Part shown: one piece after another, positions 1 to 10,000 of the stretch
How the letters are laid out: each line of letters starts with the position of its first letter
Numbering within the stretch: the first letter of the stretch is position 1
NCBI RefSeq assembly: GCF_008635795.1
Contig: NZ_VWRQ01000002.1
Coordinates: 310,001 to 374,000, forward strand
Direction: 5' to 3'
DNA: 64,000 bases
Source of the DNA: Paenibacillus tepidiphilus
Lineage (GTDB): Bacteria; Bacillota; Bacilli; Paenibacillales; Paenibacillaceae
Made by a program: the position numbers and the translations under genes
Notes under the pieces: model-generated
What the model was told of the DNA's origin: nothing
What the model saw: only the letters and a program-made list of their open reading frames with translations
The model's database searches: none

Positions 1-42
1 GCCGTTTCAAAAAACGGTCTTCTTCAAACTACCCTGAAAATG

Positions 43-69
43 AAAAACACCCCTTATAAAAGGGGTGTT
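43..69 (-). terminator. Rho-independent terminator of yqeY
   Basis: A 10-bp perfect stem (AACACCCCTT / AAGGGGTGTT, 46-69) with a 4-nt loop is followed on the minus strand by a U-rich stretch. It sits 12 nt after the yqeY stop codon. Confidence 0.85.
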
Positions 70-81
70 GTTAGCGTCATA

Positions 82-525
82 TTAATGCAGAAATTGCTGA
101 ACCGCTTGGTTCACGAGTTTACCATCGGCGCGACCTTTGACCTTGGGCATCAGTGCGCTCATGACCTTACCCATATCACTTTTCGAAGAAGCACCGGTTT
201 CCTGGATGGTCTGCTGTACAATTACTTTAATTTCTTCTTCGGAAAGCTGCTCAGGAAGATACTTGCTGATAATCTCGATTTCTGCCTTCGTATTCGCGGC
301 AAGCTCGTCGCGACCCGCTGTCTCAAATTCTTGGAGGGCATCTTTGCGCTGTTTGATTTCACGACTAAGGATATCAAGCACTTCGCTGTCGTCTAATGTT
401 CTCTTCAAATCTATTTCAAGATACTTTATCGTAGAACGAACCATTCGAATGGTGGAGAGTGTGAACTTGTCCTTACTCTTCATCGCTTGCTTCATATCTT
501 CGTTCAATCGTTCGCTAAGATTCAT
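82..525 (-). CDS. yqeY: GatB/YqeY domain-containing protein
   Basis: A 147-aa protein of full family length. It shows the typical YqeY features: a basic N-terminal helix (SERLNEDMKQAMKSKDK), the 'TIRMVRSTIKYLEID' segment and a C-terminal part with 'KYLPEQLSEEEI' and 'GKVMSALMPKVKGRADG'. The fold is related to the tRNA-binding tail of GatB; the role in the cell is not established, possibly tRNA or amidotransferase related. The ATG is preceded by GGAGG about 11 nt upstream. It follows rpsU by 15 nt, the same rpsU-yqeY order seen in Bacillus, so both are probably co-transcribed. Confidence 0.93.
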   Translation of the reverse strand: MNLSERLNEDMKQAMKSKDKFTLSTIRMVRSTIKYLEIDLKRTLDDSEVLDILSREIKQRKDALQEFETAGRDELAANTKAEIEIISKYLPEQLSEEEIKVIVQQTIQETGASSKSDMGKVMSALMPKVKGRADGKLVNQAVQQFLH

Positions 526-540
526 GCGTGGGTAATCCTC

Positions 541-714
541 CTAAAACTTTCTCTTACGAGCAGCCTCAGACTTCTTCTTGCGCTTAACGCTTGGCTTCTC
601 ATAATGCTTGCGTTTCTTCACCTCAGCCAAGACACCATCTTTTGCGATGGAACGTTTAAAGCGACGAAGTGCAGCATCAATTGTCTCGTTTTTACGAACT
701 TTCGTTTCAGACAC
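541..714 (-). CDS. rpsU: 30S ribosomal protein S21
   Basis: A 57-aa small-subunit ribosomal protein. The sequence starts [13 protein letters not shown] and ends with the family signature '[19 protein letters not shown]'. The frame stays open upstream to 774, but I place the start at the GTG at 714: it has a GGAGGGAGGG ribosome binding site 7-12 nt upstream, gives the normal S21 length, and the longer form would begin inside the -10 box of the promoter at 773-802. It is the first gene of an rpsU-yqeY unit. Confidence 0.95.
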   Translation of the reverse strand: MSETKVRKNETIDAALRRFKRSIAKDGVLAEVKKRKHYEKPSVKRKKKSEAARKRKF

Positions 715-772
715 CAGTTTTCCCTCCCTCCGACCAGACCGTCCAAGAGCATAACACGGTTCATCAAACTTC

Positions 773-802
773 ATTATAGGTCATAGCGAAATATGGTGTC
801 AA
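773..802 (-). promoter_or_regulatory. Sigma-A promoter of rpsU
   Basis: On the minus strand a perfect TTGACA (802-797) and a perfect TATAAT (778-773) are separated by 18 nt. Transcription would begin near 766, giving a leader of about 52 nt before the GTG of rpsU. Confidence 0.85.
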
Positions 803-852
803 CCTTCGTGTTATTCTTTTTTCTGGCAGGAATTATCAATTTAAATTTATGT

Positions 853-1212
853 TTATGCGTGAGAAGCCGAATTCCCGACCAAAGCGCCCAGTTTGCCGCC
901 CCCGAGCAGGTGATAATGCAAATGGGGAACAGCCTGTCCACTGTCCGGTCCGCAGTTGTTGATCAGGCGGTAGCCGGTGTCTGCGATACCGAGCTCCCGG
1001 GCAATCTGCTGTGCCACCGCGTGCATTTCTCCGATCAAGGGCAGATCCTCGGCAGTCACATCGTTCATCGACGGGATCGGCTTCTTCGGGATGATCAGCA
1101 CATGGACGGGAGCGGCAGGTTCAATATCATAAAATGCCAGAATCCGCTCATTCTCAAATACTTTCCGTGCAGGAATGGTTCCTTCGATGATTTTACTGAA
1201 TACAGTTTCCAT
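853..1212 (-). CDS. HIT (histidine triad) family hydrolase
   Basis: A 119-aa HIT protein, the usual length for the HINT branch. The histidine triad H-L-H-Y-H-L-L is near the C terminus ('AVPHLHYHLLGG'), and 'KIIEGTIPARKVFENERILAFYDIEPAAPVHVLIIPK' motifs (in short: KIIEG, AFYDI, HVLIIPK) fill the N-terminal half. Family members hydrolyse nucleoside phosphoramidates or AMP-linked substrates; the substrate here is unknown. The ATG at 1212 has a perfect AGGAGG 6 nt upstream, so the 16 upstream in-frame codons are left out. It lies just upstream of rpsU but rpsU has its own promoter. Confidence 0.92.
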   Translation of the reverse strand: METVFSKIIEGTIPARKVFENERILAFYDIEPAAPVHVLIIPKKPIPSMNDVTAEDLPLIGEMHAVAQQIARELGIADTGYRLINNCGPDSGQAVPHLHYHLLGGGKLGALVGNSASHA

Positions 1213-1468
1213 GGGTGGCCTCCTAAAAAAATGGGTGAATGTGCTTATCCAAGGCCGCATACGCTGCGGCAGCCAACAGGCGTTTCCCTTCCGGCCACAG
1301 ACCGGACAGGCGATAAACCGGATAGCTTAGTCTTTAAATCATACAGGATAACGCCGGATTGTGAAAGTCGCACAAACATGCCCAAGAGGATTCCTGTACG
1401 CGTATACTGTAGCACCTTTTATTTTGCCGCAAGATGGATTATTCTGCAACTATTTACCATATTTGCGG

Positions 1469-1474
1469 TATAAT
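1469..1474 (+). promoter_or_regulatory. Candidate -10 box for the exported protein gene
   Basis: A perfect TATAAT lies 31 nt before the ATG at 1506, in a 293-bp gap between divergent genes. No good -35 is visible at 16-18 nt, so only the -10 is supported. Confidence 0.4.
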
Positions 1475-1505
1475 CAGCATTAAACAAGCTATAGGGGGCC
1501 AAACG

Positions 1506-2078
1506 ATGAAGAAAATGACGAAGCTGTCTGTATTAACGCTGTTACTGCTGAGCCTGTCCGGCGGGTCCGTGCTGTATGCCGCATCCGGCGATTCCGAGCT
1601 TGCCGTCTATCTGAACAACAAGCTGCTGAAGCAGTCCGGGATCATCACCGGCGGCAAAGCCTATCTTCCTGCCGAACAACTGCCTGACAACCTGCATTTC
1701 ATCCTCGCTACAGATGACTCCGGCAAGTCGGTCCGCATCTTTAAGCCCAACGTCAATCTGGTGCTGATGGACGGAGAAGGCCAAATCTTCGGCAAGGTGC
1801 GAAGCGGTGTCAGCAACAAGATCTCGGCGCTGGTCCAGGTCGACAGTCTGGAAACAGAAATTTCCGAGCTAAAAATGACACTCACCGATCCCGCCGGCAA
1901 AACCGTCACGCTTGATTCCAGGCAGATCAAGGAGAAGGGCAGCAGCTTCTGGTACAAATCGGCTGAGTATACCAATAGCTTCGAAGTAAAGGGTATCTAC
2001 GCCATCGAGGTTTTCTTTCGGACTGCAGCCGCCAATGGCTGGACGGCAGTAGCCGAAATTCAATTCTCCACGCTTTGA
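1506..2078 (+). CDS. Exported protein of unknown function
   Basis: A 190-aa protein that I do not recognise. It has a clear signal peptide: basic MKKMTK, a long hydrophobic run (LSVLTLLLLSLSGG) and a likely signal peptidase I site at VLYA-AS. The mature part looks like a beta-rich extracellular protein; 'VYLNNKLLKQSGIITGGKAY' resembles the start of the copper-amine-oxidase-like stalk domains common in Paenibacillus, but the match is partial. The second half ('LTDPAGKTVTLD', 'GIYAIEVFFRTA') suggests an Ig-like beta sandwich. The ATG at 1506 has AGGGGG about 8 nt upstream. It is one of few plus-strand genes and converges with sbcC. Confidence 0.75.
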   Translation: MKKMTKLSVLTLLLLSLSGGSVLYAASGDSELAVYLNNKLLKQSGIITGGKAYLPAEQLPDNLHFILATDDSGKSVRIFKPNVNLVLMDGEGQIFGKVRSGVSNKISALVQVDSLETEISELKMTLTDPAGKTVTLDSRQIKEKGSSFWYKSAEYTNSFEVKGIYAIEVFFRTAAANGWTAVAEIQFSTL

Positions 2079-2130
2079 TCCGCTGGCCTGCCGGAATCTT
2101 CATATATTCGCTTACTGTATCAGATACAGC

Positions 2131-2172
2131 TCTGGCGGAATGGGGGCTAAGTAACACCCCCATCCCGCCAGA
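2131..2172. repeat. Inverted repeat between convergent genes
   Basis: TCTGGCGG-AA-TGGGGG (2131-2146) pairs with CCCCCA-TC-CCGCCAGA (2157-2172). It follows the 2078 stop codon and could end the plus-strand transcript, but it has no U-tract on either strand. Confidence 0.45.
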
Positions 2173-2183
2173 ACACAAAAAAA

Positions 2184-2299
2184 GACAAAAAAAAAGAAAC
2201 ACCCTATCAGCGCATAACGCTGATCCGGCGGCGGACGTATGATACGGAAGAAAATTCCCTGTCATACGTCCGCCGAGGTGTTTCAAATGATGTCGGCTT
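2184..2299 (-). ncRNA. Candidate structured small RNA (three-way junction) or elaborate terminator
   Basis: On the minus strand three nested stems form a closed three-way junction: P1 2196-2203/2277-2284 (8 bp), P2 2206-2212/2218-2224 (7 bp, 5-nt loop), P3 2229-2242/2262-2275 (14 bp). P1 is followed directly by a run of U (2195-2191 and on). Upstream is an extended -10 (TGTTATAAT, box at 2311-2306) with no clear -35, predicting a start near 2299. That would give an RNA of about 110-120 nt. It is also 79 nt past the sbcC stop, so it may simply terminate that operon. I do not recognise the family. Confidence 0.45.
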
Positions 2300-2316
2300 A
2301 GCTGTATTATAACAGG

Positions 2317-2355
2317 GGGTTGGTGGTGTATCTGTGATCACTGTCACACCAACCC
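2317..2355. repeat. Inverted repeat after sbcC
   Basis: GGGTTGGTG (2317-2325) pairs with CACCAACCC (2347-2355), starting 8 nt past the sbcC stop, with a GTGATCAC palindrome in the loop. No U-tract follows on the minus strand; it may act as an RNA 3' end stabiliser or belong to the -35 region of the ncRNA candidate. Confidence 0.4.
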
Positions 2356-2362
2356 TCTAATT

Positions 2363-5300
2363 TCACATTTTTTCCAAAACAATGCGTGAGCCGCTGCCTC
2401 CCGGCGAAGCCGGCACGACAACCAGCTTGCGCGGCAGCCGCGCCCGCAGCTCAGGCACATGGCTGATGACGCCGACCGACAGCTGGTCGCTGTGCAAGCG
2501 CTCGAGCGAAGTGATGACCGTATCCAGCAGCTCTGAATCCAGGGTGCCGAAGCCTTCATCCAGGAAAAAGAATTGCAGCGGATACTGTCCGCGTAATTGT
2601 ATCTGCGCCGATAAGGCCAGCGCCAGCGACAGCGAGGTCAGAAAGGTCTCGCCGCCCGACAGCGTTGAGACCGGCCGCCGGACGCCGCCGTTGCCGTCGT
2701 CGCGGATCACGAACCCGCCGCCGGAATCGACCTCAAGGGCATAGCGCTGCTTGCTCAGGAACCGCAGCCGCTGCGAGGCGGCCTGGCAGACCTGCATCAG
2801 CTGCTCTTCTGCAATATACTCCACAAAGGCGTTGCCGCGCAGCACGCTCTGCAGCTTGATCAGCCGCTCCTGGACTACGGATACCGCCGCCCTCTGCTCC
2901 TCCAGCTCCATCCAGCGGATATGGCGCTGCCGCAAATCCTCAAGGTCGCGTTCCGCCTTGGCTCTGTTCTGCAGGGCGCTCTCATCGCCTTCCTTGCAGC
3001 TGCGGACTGCCTCCCGGCTGTCCTGCCACTCCTCTTCGCTGAGCGAAGCGCCGTCCAGCTTCTCCGCAATGCTGCGCAGCTGAGCCGTCACCTCAGCCTC
3101 ACCGCTCCGGTGTGCGCGCACCCGCTCATCCGCTGTACGGCGCTCCTCCGTCCCCAGCGCTGCACCTTCAACCTCTGCAGCTGTTGCGAACGGCGAAACG
3201 CTCAGGCTCTCCTCCCAGCTTGCCGCCGCCTCCTTCGCATGCTCCTGCGCGGATTCCGCCGCCTGACGAAGGATTGCCGCTTCCTTACTCTCCCGCTGCG
3301 CCGCTTCCGCCGCCTTCCGGTGGCTTTCCTTAGCGAGCTCCAGCGCCTGCTGCAGCATCTGCAGCCGCCGCTCGCATTCCTCCAGCAGGCCGGCTGCCGG
3401 CTTGCCGCCGGTCCATTGCAGCAGGCGCTGCTCTTTCTCGCGCGCCAGCGCTTCTTTGCCTTCCAGCTGCGCACTCCACTGGGCCAATTCCTTGTCCAGC
3501 GCCACAGTCTCCTCTTGCAGCGACTGTACGGCTGCATTCTTCTCGTCGAGGAATTTCACGCTGATGTTCAGCCGCCCGCGGATATCCTCCGCCTGCTCAT
3601 CCTTCCGCTGCATCTCCCGGAAGGCCGCCTCCACCTCTTCCGGTGCCAGCCCGGGGAACAGCCGGGTCCATTCGCTGCGCTGCGCCTGCAGCGCGGCAGC
3701 CTGCTCCTCCACCTTCACATTTAGCCCGTTCAGCCACGAGGCCTCCGCCTCCGCAGCCGCAGCTTCCTTATGGCAGACCTGCGCCTGCTCCTGCAAGGCG
3801 CGCTGCCAGTCGGCGGCGGCGCGGCGCAGCTCGCCGGAGCGGTCCTTCAGCTCCGCAAGCCGGTTCTCCAGCCGGCCGAGCGCAGCCGTATCCGGCACGG
3901 GGCCGGTCACTGCAGGTGCCGCCTCAGGGTGCTCCGCAGCCGCCGCAGCCGGCGATTGTCCCACGCCGCCGGCCCCGTCCGCACCGAAGAGCTGCTCCAG
4001 CGCCGTCTTGTCCTGCTCCAGCAGACTGAGCAGGTCGCGGTGCGTCTCCGCCGCACGGCGTTCCAGCATCCGGGTCTCGCGCAGCCGGGCCTCCAGACTC
4101 TCCTGTCCGCCATCCTCGTCCTGCAATGCAGGCGCGGGATGCTCCAGGCTGCCGCATACCGGGCAAGCCGCACCGTCCTGCAGCCCTTGGGCCAGCACCC
4201 GCGAGAGCCGGTGCGCCTCCTGCTCCTTCCGCGCCGCTTCCAGCGCAGCGGCGTGGTCCTCCAGCGCAAGCGCGGCGCCGGCCGCCTCGCGGGCCGCAGC
4301 CGCCAGCGCCTCGCGCTGGACGGCTGCGGCGGCGAGCTGCCCGCCGCGCGCATTCTCCAGCGCCAGCCGCCGCTCCTCGGCCGCGGCCAGCTTGCTCCGG
4401 GCCGCGGCGAGCGTAGCCGCGCGGCCCTGGCGCTCGCGCTCCGCCGCCTCGCTCTGCGCTTCGGCGGCGCGCAGCCCCTGCAATCTCTGCATCGCTTCCT
4501 GCAGAGATGTGCGTTCCCGGGAGCGCACCTCCAGCGGCTGCAGGCTCTGCTGCAGCTCCTGCTGGCGCTTTTGGCCCTTGGCCAAAAGCTCGCGCTCCCG
4601 TACCAGCGCCTCCCGCTTGGCCGCCAGCCCGCGGGAGGTCTCCTCCGCGCGCGCCGCAGCCGCCGCGCGCTCCTGCTGCAGCGCCCTGAGCTCGCCTTCG
4701 AGCTCCAGCGCGCGCCGGTACATGTCGGCCCCCTGCCGGAGGGCCGGCTCCTCCCCGGCCAGCGCCGCCTGGGCCTCCGCCTCGGCGCGGGCCGCACGCT
4801 CCGCCTCCCGCTCGGCGGCGGCGCTTAAGGTCTCCTGGGCCTCGGCGCGGGCCAGCCGGCCCTGCCAGGCCTCCTCGGCACTCCGCCAGGCCTTGAGCGC
4901 CGGCAGGCGCTTCTCGGCTTCGTCAGCCTGCAGCAGCCGCCGCTCCAGGAGCGCGATGCCCTCCTCCTGGCGCTGCAGCTCCCGCTGCTGCGCCTCATGG
5001 CGCGAGCGCTCCTCCTGCAGCTCGCGGATCTTGGCATAGCGCGCGGCAAGCTGCTCGGCCGCTTCCAGTGCAGCGCGGCATTCCGCCGCCTGGCGGACCG
5101 CTTCCTCAAGCCGCTGCGCGGCGGCGTCGACATCCTCCTTGCCGGCGCTGCCCAGCCCCTGCTGCTCCGCTTCCAGCGCCCGCAGCACCGCCTCGTTCTC
5201 CTTGCTGCGCTTCGACAGCTTCTGGGCCAGCTGATCCCCGTACTGCTCCAGATGAAAGAGCCGCTGCAGCATCTGCCGCCGGTCCACACCGCGCAGGGAC

Positions 5301-5779
5301 AGGAATTCGGCAAATTTACCCTGCGGCAGAACCACCGCACGGGTGAAGTCATCCATCTTCAGCCCGATATGCTCTTCTACGCAGCGCGTTACATCGGCCA
5401 GCTTGTCGGCGAGCACCTGGTCGCCGTCCGGGAGCACCTCGATGAAGCGGCTGATGGTATTGCTGACAGACTGCTCCCCGGTCCGCTTGAACCGGCGCTC
5501 CACCCGGAAGCGCCGTGGACCGCGCTCCGAGGCCAATTCGAAGGTGAAAGCTACACTGAGCTGGTCCTCCGAGTGATTCATAATGCCCTGCGTACCGTTT
5601 ACAGCGCGCTCCACCTTGCCGTACATCGCCAGCGTAATCGCATCCAGCAGACTGGATTTACCGCTGCCCGTCGGGCCAAAAATACCGAACAGGCCCGTCT
5701 CGGTCAGGCTGGTGAAGTCAATTTCCTGTTGTTCCCGGTAGCTCTGCAGTCCGGCAACCTTCAGCAGAATCGGTTTCAT
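2363..5779 (-). CDS. sbcC: Exonuclease SbcCD, ATPase subunit SbcC
   Basis: A 1138-aa SMC/Rad50-type ATPase that, with SbcD, cuts hairpins and protein-blocked or unprocessed DNA ends. Walker A is GPTGSGKSS (residues 35-43). Very long Ala/Glu/Arg-rich coiled-coil arms flank the zinc hook CPVC (C539, C542). The C-terminal head has the ABC signature LSGGE and Walker B 'FFFLDEGFGTLD' (catalytic D/E near 1074-1075). The ATG overlaps the sbcD stop (ATGA), showing translational coupling. It is the last gene of addB-addA-sbcD-sbcC. Its G+C is extreme in the coiled coil, which leaves long open frames on the opposite strand that are not genes. Confidence 0.96.
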   Translation of the reverse strand: MKPILLKVAGLQSYREQQEIDFTSLTETGLFGIFGPTGSGKSSLLDAITLAMYGKVERAVNGTQGIMNHSEDQLSVAFTFELASERGPRRFRVERRFKRTGEQSVSNTISRFIEVLPDGDQVLADKLADVTRCVEEHIGLKMDDFTRAVVLPQGKFAEFLSLRGVDRRQMLQRLFHLEQYGDQLAQKLSKRSKENEAVLRALEAEQQGLGSAGKEDVDAAAQRLEEAVRQAAECRAALEAAEQLAARYAKIRELQEERSRHEAQQRELQRQEEGIALLERRLLQADEAEKRLPALKAWRSAEEAWQGRLARAEAQETLSAAAEREAERAARAEAEAQAALAGEEPALRQGADMYRRALELEGELRALQQERAAAAARAEETSRGLAAKREALVRERELLAKGQKRQQELQQSLQPLEVRSRERTSLQEAMQRLQGLRAAEAQSEAAERERQGRAATLAAARSKLAAAEERRLALENARGGQLAAAAVQREALAAAAREAAGAALALEDHAAALEAARKEQEAHRLSRVLAQGLQDGAACPVCGSLEHPAPALQDEDGGQESLEARLRETRMLERRAAETHRDLLSLLEQDKTALEQLFGADGAGGVGQSPAAAAAEHPEAAPAVTGPVPDTAALGRLENRLAELKDRSGELRRAAADWQRALQEQAQVCHKEAAAAEAEASWLNGLNVKVEEQAAALQAQRSEWTRLFPGLAPEEVEAAFREMQRKDEQAEDIRGRLNISVKFLDEKNAAVQSLQEETVALDKELAQWSAQLEGKEALAREKEQRLLQWTGGKPAAGLLEECERRLQMLQQALELAKESHRKAAEAAQRESKEAAILRQAAESAQEHAKEAAASWEESLSVSPFATAAEVEGAALGTEERRTADERVRAHRSGEAEVTAQLRSIAEKLDGASLSEEEWQDSREAVRSCKEGDESALQNRAKAERDLEDLRQRHIRWMELEEQRAAVSVVQERLIKLQSVLRGNAFVEYIAEEQLMQVCQAASQRLRFLSKQRYALEVDSGGGFVIRDDGNGGVRRPVSTLSGGETFLTSLSLALALSAQIQLRGQYPLQFFFLDEGFGTLDSELLDTVITSLERLHSDQLSVGVISHVPELRARLPRKLVVVPASPGGSGSRIVLEKM

Positions 5780-6966
5780 CCCTGCTTCACCTCTTCCTCT
5801 TCCGGCTGCGTCCGCGCTTCATCCTGTGCCAGCTCGAGGAACAGCTCAACCAGGCTGTCCTCGGGCTCGGCGCCGCCGGTCTGGCGCTGGTAGAACCTGC
5901 GGAACAGCTCCTGCACCGGCATCCGCGAGCGGGCAGTCTCCTCCAGCTCAGCCTCCATTTGCGGATATACCGGACGGATATGCACTATCCCTTCCCTCGC
6001 CTTGCGCAGACGCTGAATGTCCGGCAGCGACAGTGCTTCGGTCAGCCGCAGCTCCAGATCAATAAATGCATGGGCGTCCCGGCCTTCATCCAGCCAGGCG
6101 TACACCTCTTCCAGGCCGCCACCCACCTTCCAGGTGACCAGCGGACGTCCGCAGCTCAAATAAATCTCCGAAATCTCCGGAGCGCCGCCCGGCGCGATAT
6201 CAAGCATCGTCACCGATTTGGCCTGCCCCGCCTCCGAGAAGCTGTAAGCGAGCGGCGAGCCGCTGTACCGGATGGGATGGTCGCCTTTCACCCGCTGTGC
6301 ACGGTGCAGATGTCCCAGTGCCGTATACTGTGCGCCGCAGGAGAGGGCGGACGGATCGACCGTATAAGCACCGCCGATCTGAATCGGCCGCTCCGAATCA
6401 CATTCCACGCCGCCGAGCACATAGATGTGGCTCATCGCCAGATTGACCGTACGCGGCGAGAATTCCCTCCCGAGACGCTTCATCAGTCCGCCGACCCGCG
6501 CGCTGTAAGCCAGCCGCAGCTCCTCTTCGCCGCTATCCCCGGCCAGCAGCTCACCAAGCCGCGCTTCCGACGGATACGGCAGCGCGGCAATATGCGCCAG
6601 CTCCCCGGTCCGTACCGCCCCCACCGTTACCGGTTCAAGCGTCGGCATCCCGACCAGCGTGATGCCGGATTTCTTGACCAGCGGGGATACGGAGGCCACA
6701 CGCTCCGGCTGATCATGGTTTCCGGAGATGACCACCAGGGGTCTTCCTCCGGCCGTCAGCCGCGCGGCAGCTTCGTAGAACAGCTGCTCCGCCGCCGCGG
6801 GCGGATTGACCGAATCATAGACATCTCCGGCCATCAGGATCAGGTCAGCCTGTTCCCTGTCTGCAATATCCACCAGTTCATCTACGAACTGCTCCTGCTC
6901 CTTCTGCCGGCTCCGTCCTTCCAGCGTTCGTCCCAGATGCCAGTCACCCGTATGCAATATGCGCAT
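5776..6966 (-). CDS. sbcD: Exonuclease SbcCD, nuclease subunit SbcD
   Basis: A 396-aa Mre11-type metallophosphoesterase. Metal-binding motifs are all visible: D8-W-H10 in 'HTGDWHLG', 'LILMAGDVYDS', 'VISGNHDQPER' and 'GHLHRAQRVKGDH'. It forms the nuclease half of SbcCD. I start it at the ATG at 6966 (MRILHTGDWHLG), which has GAGG 5 nt upstream and matches family N termini; upstream in-frame codons would run into addA. It lies 58 nt after addA and overlaps sbcC by 4 nt. Confidence 0.95.
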   Translation of the reverse strand: MRILHTGDWHLGRTLEGRSRQKEQEQFVDELVDIADREQADLILMAGDVYDSVNPPAAAEQLFYEAAARLTAGGRPLVVISGNHDQPERVASVSPLVKKSGITLVGMPTLEPVTVGAVRTGELAHIAALPYPSEARLGELLAGDSGEEELRLAYSARVGGLMKRLGREFSPRTVNLAMSHIYVLGGVECDSERPIQIGGAYTVDPSALSCGAQYTALGHLHRAQRVKGDHPIRYSGSPLAYSFSEAGQAKSVTMLDIAPGGAPEISEIYLSCGRPLVTWKVGGGLEEVYAWLDEGRDAHAFIDLELRLTEALSLPDIQRLRKAREGIVHIRPVYPQMEAELEETARSRMPVQELFRRFYQRQTGGAEPEDSLVELFLELAQDEARTQPEEEEVKQG

Positions 6967-7024
6967 AATTTCCTCTTTTCCCCGCCGCTCCATGCGGTGT
7001 TCATCAATATAGTAGCGTAGCAGT

Positions 7025-10000
7025 TTATAGTCGCACGGCATGTCCGCCGTCAAAAAAGTACAGCCATATCTCTTCTACAGGCTCACCCAGAATATCCTGC
7101 AGTGCTTTTACATACAGCTCCAGCTGAAAGCGGTATTTCTCCTTGAGCACCCCGAGGCCGCCCGTATGCTCCAGTACGGCATCGGTTTTGTAGTCCAGCA
7201 GAATCAGACGGCCGTTCTCGCGGAACAGGCAGTCGATAATTCCCTGAATCAGCACGCCGCCGTCCGCTCCGGCCGCAGCCGATGCAGACTCATCAAGGAA
7301 TTCAAGTCCAAGATAGGCTTCGCTTGCCGGAAGCATGTAGCTGAAGGGCTGCTCCCTGCGCTTCCAGGAGGCCGCCAGCAGACGTCCGCCCAGTTCACTG
7401 TCGTAGAAAGCCGCAGCCTGGGCAGGATCAATGGCCTCCGCCTGCTCCGCGCTGAGAATCGCTACCCGGGTCAGGCGGGCCAGCGTTTCCTCCACAACCG
7501 CAAGATCAACCGGGCTGTCCAGAGGAACATGCTGCATCAGCGTATGATAGGCTGTCCCGCGCTCCGCACCGGTCAGGCCCCGTTTCTCCATAAATTTCGG
7601 CCGCTGCAGATGCAGCTGCTCCACACGTGCTCCCGGCTGTCCGGCAGCACTTCTCTCTTCCAGCAAATCATAGGAAGGCTGCTCCTGCAGCGCGAGCATG
7701 CCTTTGAGCTCCGTGACGGATGTCTTGGCCGGAATGACGGAGGCTGCGGAATGGCTATAGCTCCATTCAAGTCTCTCTGCGATCTCCCCGGCAGCGGAGG
7801 TGCCAGGGAACGGAACCGGACGGGCACGGCGCAGCGCTTCCTGCGCCAGCTGCCGTTCTTCGCCGTCCTGTGCTCCGCCGGCCGCAGCATACGCCCCGGG
7901 TCCCAGCTCGGCGGCATTCCAGACAGCGATGCTCCAGTTCGCCGGATCGCCGTGCAGCGCGCCGGATACGGCGCCGCCCTCACCGGCCAGCTTGCGCAGG
8001 ATTGCCGCTGCGGGATGCCGGATCAGCGCCGGACCGACCCAGTCGAGATAGCTGCGGCCTCTGGCAAGCAGCGGAGCCTCCAGCAGCAGCTCCTCCCGGC
8101 TCTGCATGCTGCTCCAGCCTGCTGCAGTGCGGGCTAAATCCCGCACAGTGCCGACCAGAATCATTTTGTCTCGGGGCCGGGTCAAGCCGACATAGAGCAC
8201 CCGCATCTCCTCTGCCAGCAGCTCCAGACGCGAGCGCCGGTTAATGGCCAGATAGGGGAGTGTCGGATAAGTGACCCGGGTCTCGCGCTGTACAAACCGC
8301 GGCCCGAAGCCCAGCTCCTTATGCATCAGGAACGGGGAATGCAGGTCTTCGCGGTTAAAGGGCTTGGCCATGCCGGCAAGGAAGACCACGGGAAACTCCA
8401 GTCCTTTGGATTTGTGGATCGTCATAATCCGCACGCCGCCGGCTTCCTCGGGGCTTCCGCCGGCCACGCCGAGATCCCCCCCGTTCTCCCGTACCCGCGA
8501 GATAAACTGCAGGAAGCGGAACAGGCCCCGCGCAGAGGTGTCGCGTTCAAACTGTATTGCCCGGTCATATAGGGCTTTCAGGTTGTTCTGCCGCTGAAAG
8601 CCGCCGGGAAGGCCGCCCAGCCATTCCAGATACCCGCTTTCCGAGTATATTCTCCAGATGAGCGTACCAAGGCTGCCCTGCCGGGCTGCCGTTCTCCAGC
8701 CCTCCAGCTGTCCCAGGAAATACCGGAGCTTCTTCTTCAGCTCAGGGGTGATGCGCGACGCCGCATCCGCAGGGGCGCTGTAACCGCCATCCGTGAAGGC
8801 TTCCGCTGCCGCAGCGGTCTGTGCAGCGGCCGTCTCCGCGTCTGCCGCGCCGTACGGCGGGCCTGCGAAGATGTCCAGGCTTAACTGCACCGGAGCGGTA
8901 TCCGCTCCTCCAGCCTCCTGTCCTTCGCCGGCAGCCGCCAGCAGCGCATCATAGAAAGCGCCCCTGCTGCAGAGACGCACCAGTGCCAGCTCTTCTTCGC
9001 TCAAGCTGACAACAGGTGACCGCAGCACCCCGGCCAGCGGAATATCCTGGCGGGGATTGTCTACGACCTGCAGAAGCGACAGCGCAATCTCAACCTCAGT
9101 CGCCTGGAAATAACCCTTGTTCACATCGCCGGCCGCCGGGATGCCCTCCAGACGCAGCTCCTCCAGCATAAGAGGTGTCCATAGACGGGCGGAGCGCAGC
9201 AGAATGACAATATCACCGTAAACCACAGGACGCATCAGGCGAAGGGCCTTGTCATAGATAAGCAGCGGCGCGGTTCCGGTTCGTCCGGTCATCTGCGAGA
9301 TGCGCCGGGCAATCGCCCGCGCTTCCAGCTGTGCCGTTTCGCTCTCTGCCGTCTCATTCTCCGGAGAAGGTGAATCTCCATCGCCCTCTTCATCCCCGGA
9401 CCGCCCGGCAGCTCCCCGGTCAATCAGCAGCAGCTCGGGCGTGAAATAGGGGTCCGCCGCCGTTTCTGCCGTCCCCGGGAAATGCGCCCCGTAGACCAGC
9501 TCGGCGCGCCGGTCATAGCCGATCTCTGCCACCGTACGGTTCATCACCTGGCGGAATATCATATTCACCGCATCCACCACCTCGCGGCGGCTGCGGAAAT
9601 TGCGCGCCAAATCAATGACTATGCCGCCGGAGCCGCCCCGGGCACTTCCAATTTCGTTTCCGTGACCCGAATCATCCCCGCCGGCCACTTTGCCCGTTCC
9701 GAAGCTGTTATACTTGTCCAGGAACAGTCCCGGCTCGGCGAGCCGGAAACGGTAGATACTCTGCTTCATATCGCCGACCATGAACCGGTTGCCCGGCGAC
9801 TCACGGGAGATGAGCCGCACAATTTCCTCCTGGACACTGTTCGTGTCCTGGTATTCATCGAGCAGCACCTCGTCGAACTGGCTGCGGTATTCCAGCGCCG
9901 CATCCGACGGGAGTGGCTGGCCCGGAGCGGAATCTTCATGGCGCAGAATCTGCAGGCAGTAATGCTCCAGGTCGCTGAAATCGACCAGCGCCCTTCCCGC

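Noticed and set aside
2-17. Small hairpin CCGTTT/AAACGG at the window edge
   Set aside because: Only 6 bp, no U-tract on the minus strand; too little context outside the window.
3402-5039. Long open frame on the plus strand within sbcC
   Set aside because: It is Ser/Ala/Arg-rich with no domain and mirrors the high-G+C coiled coil of sbcC; no ribosome binding site.
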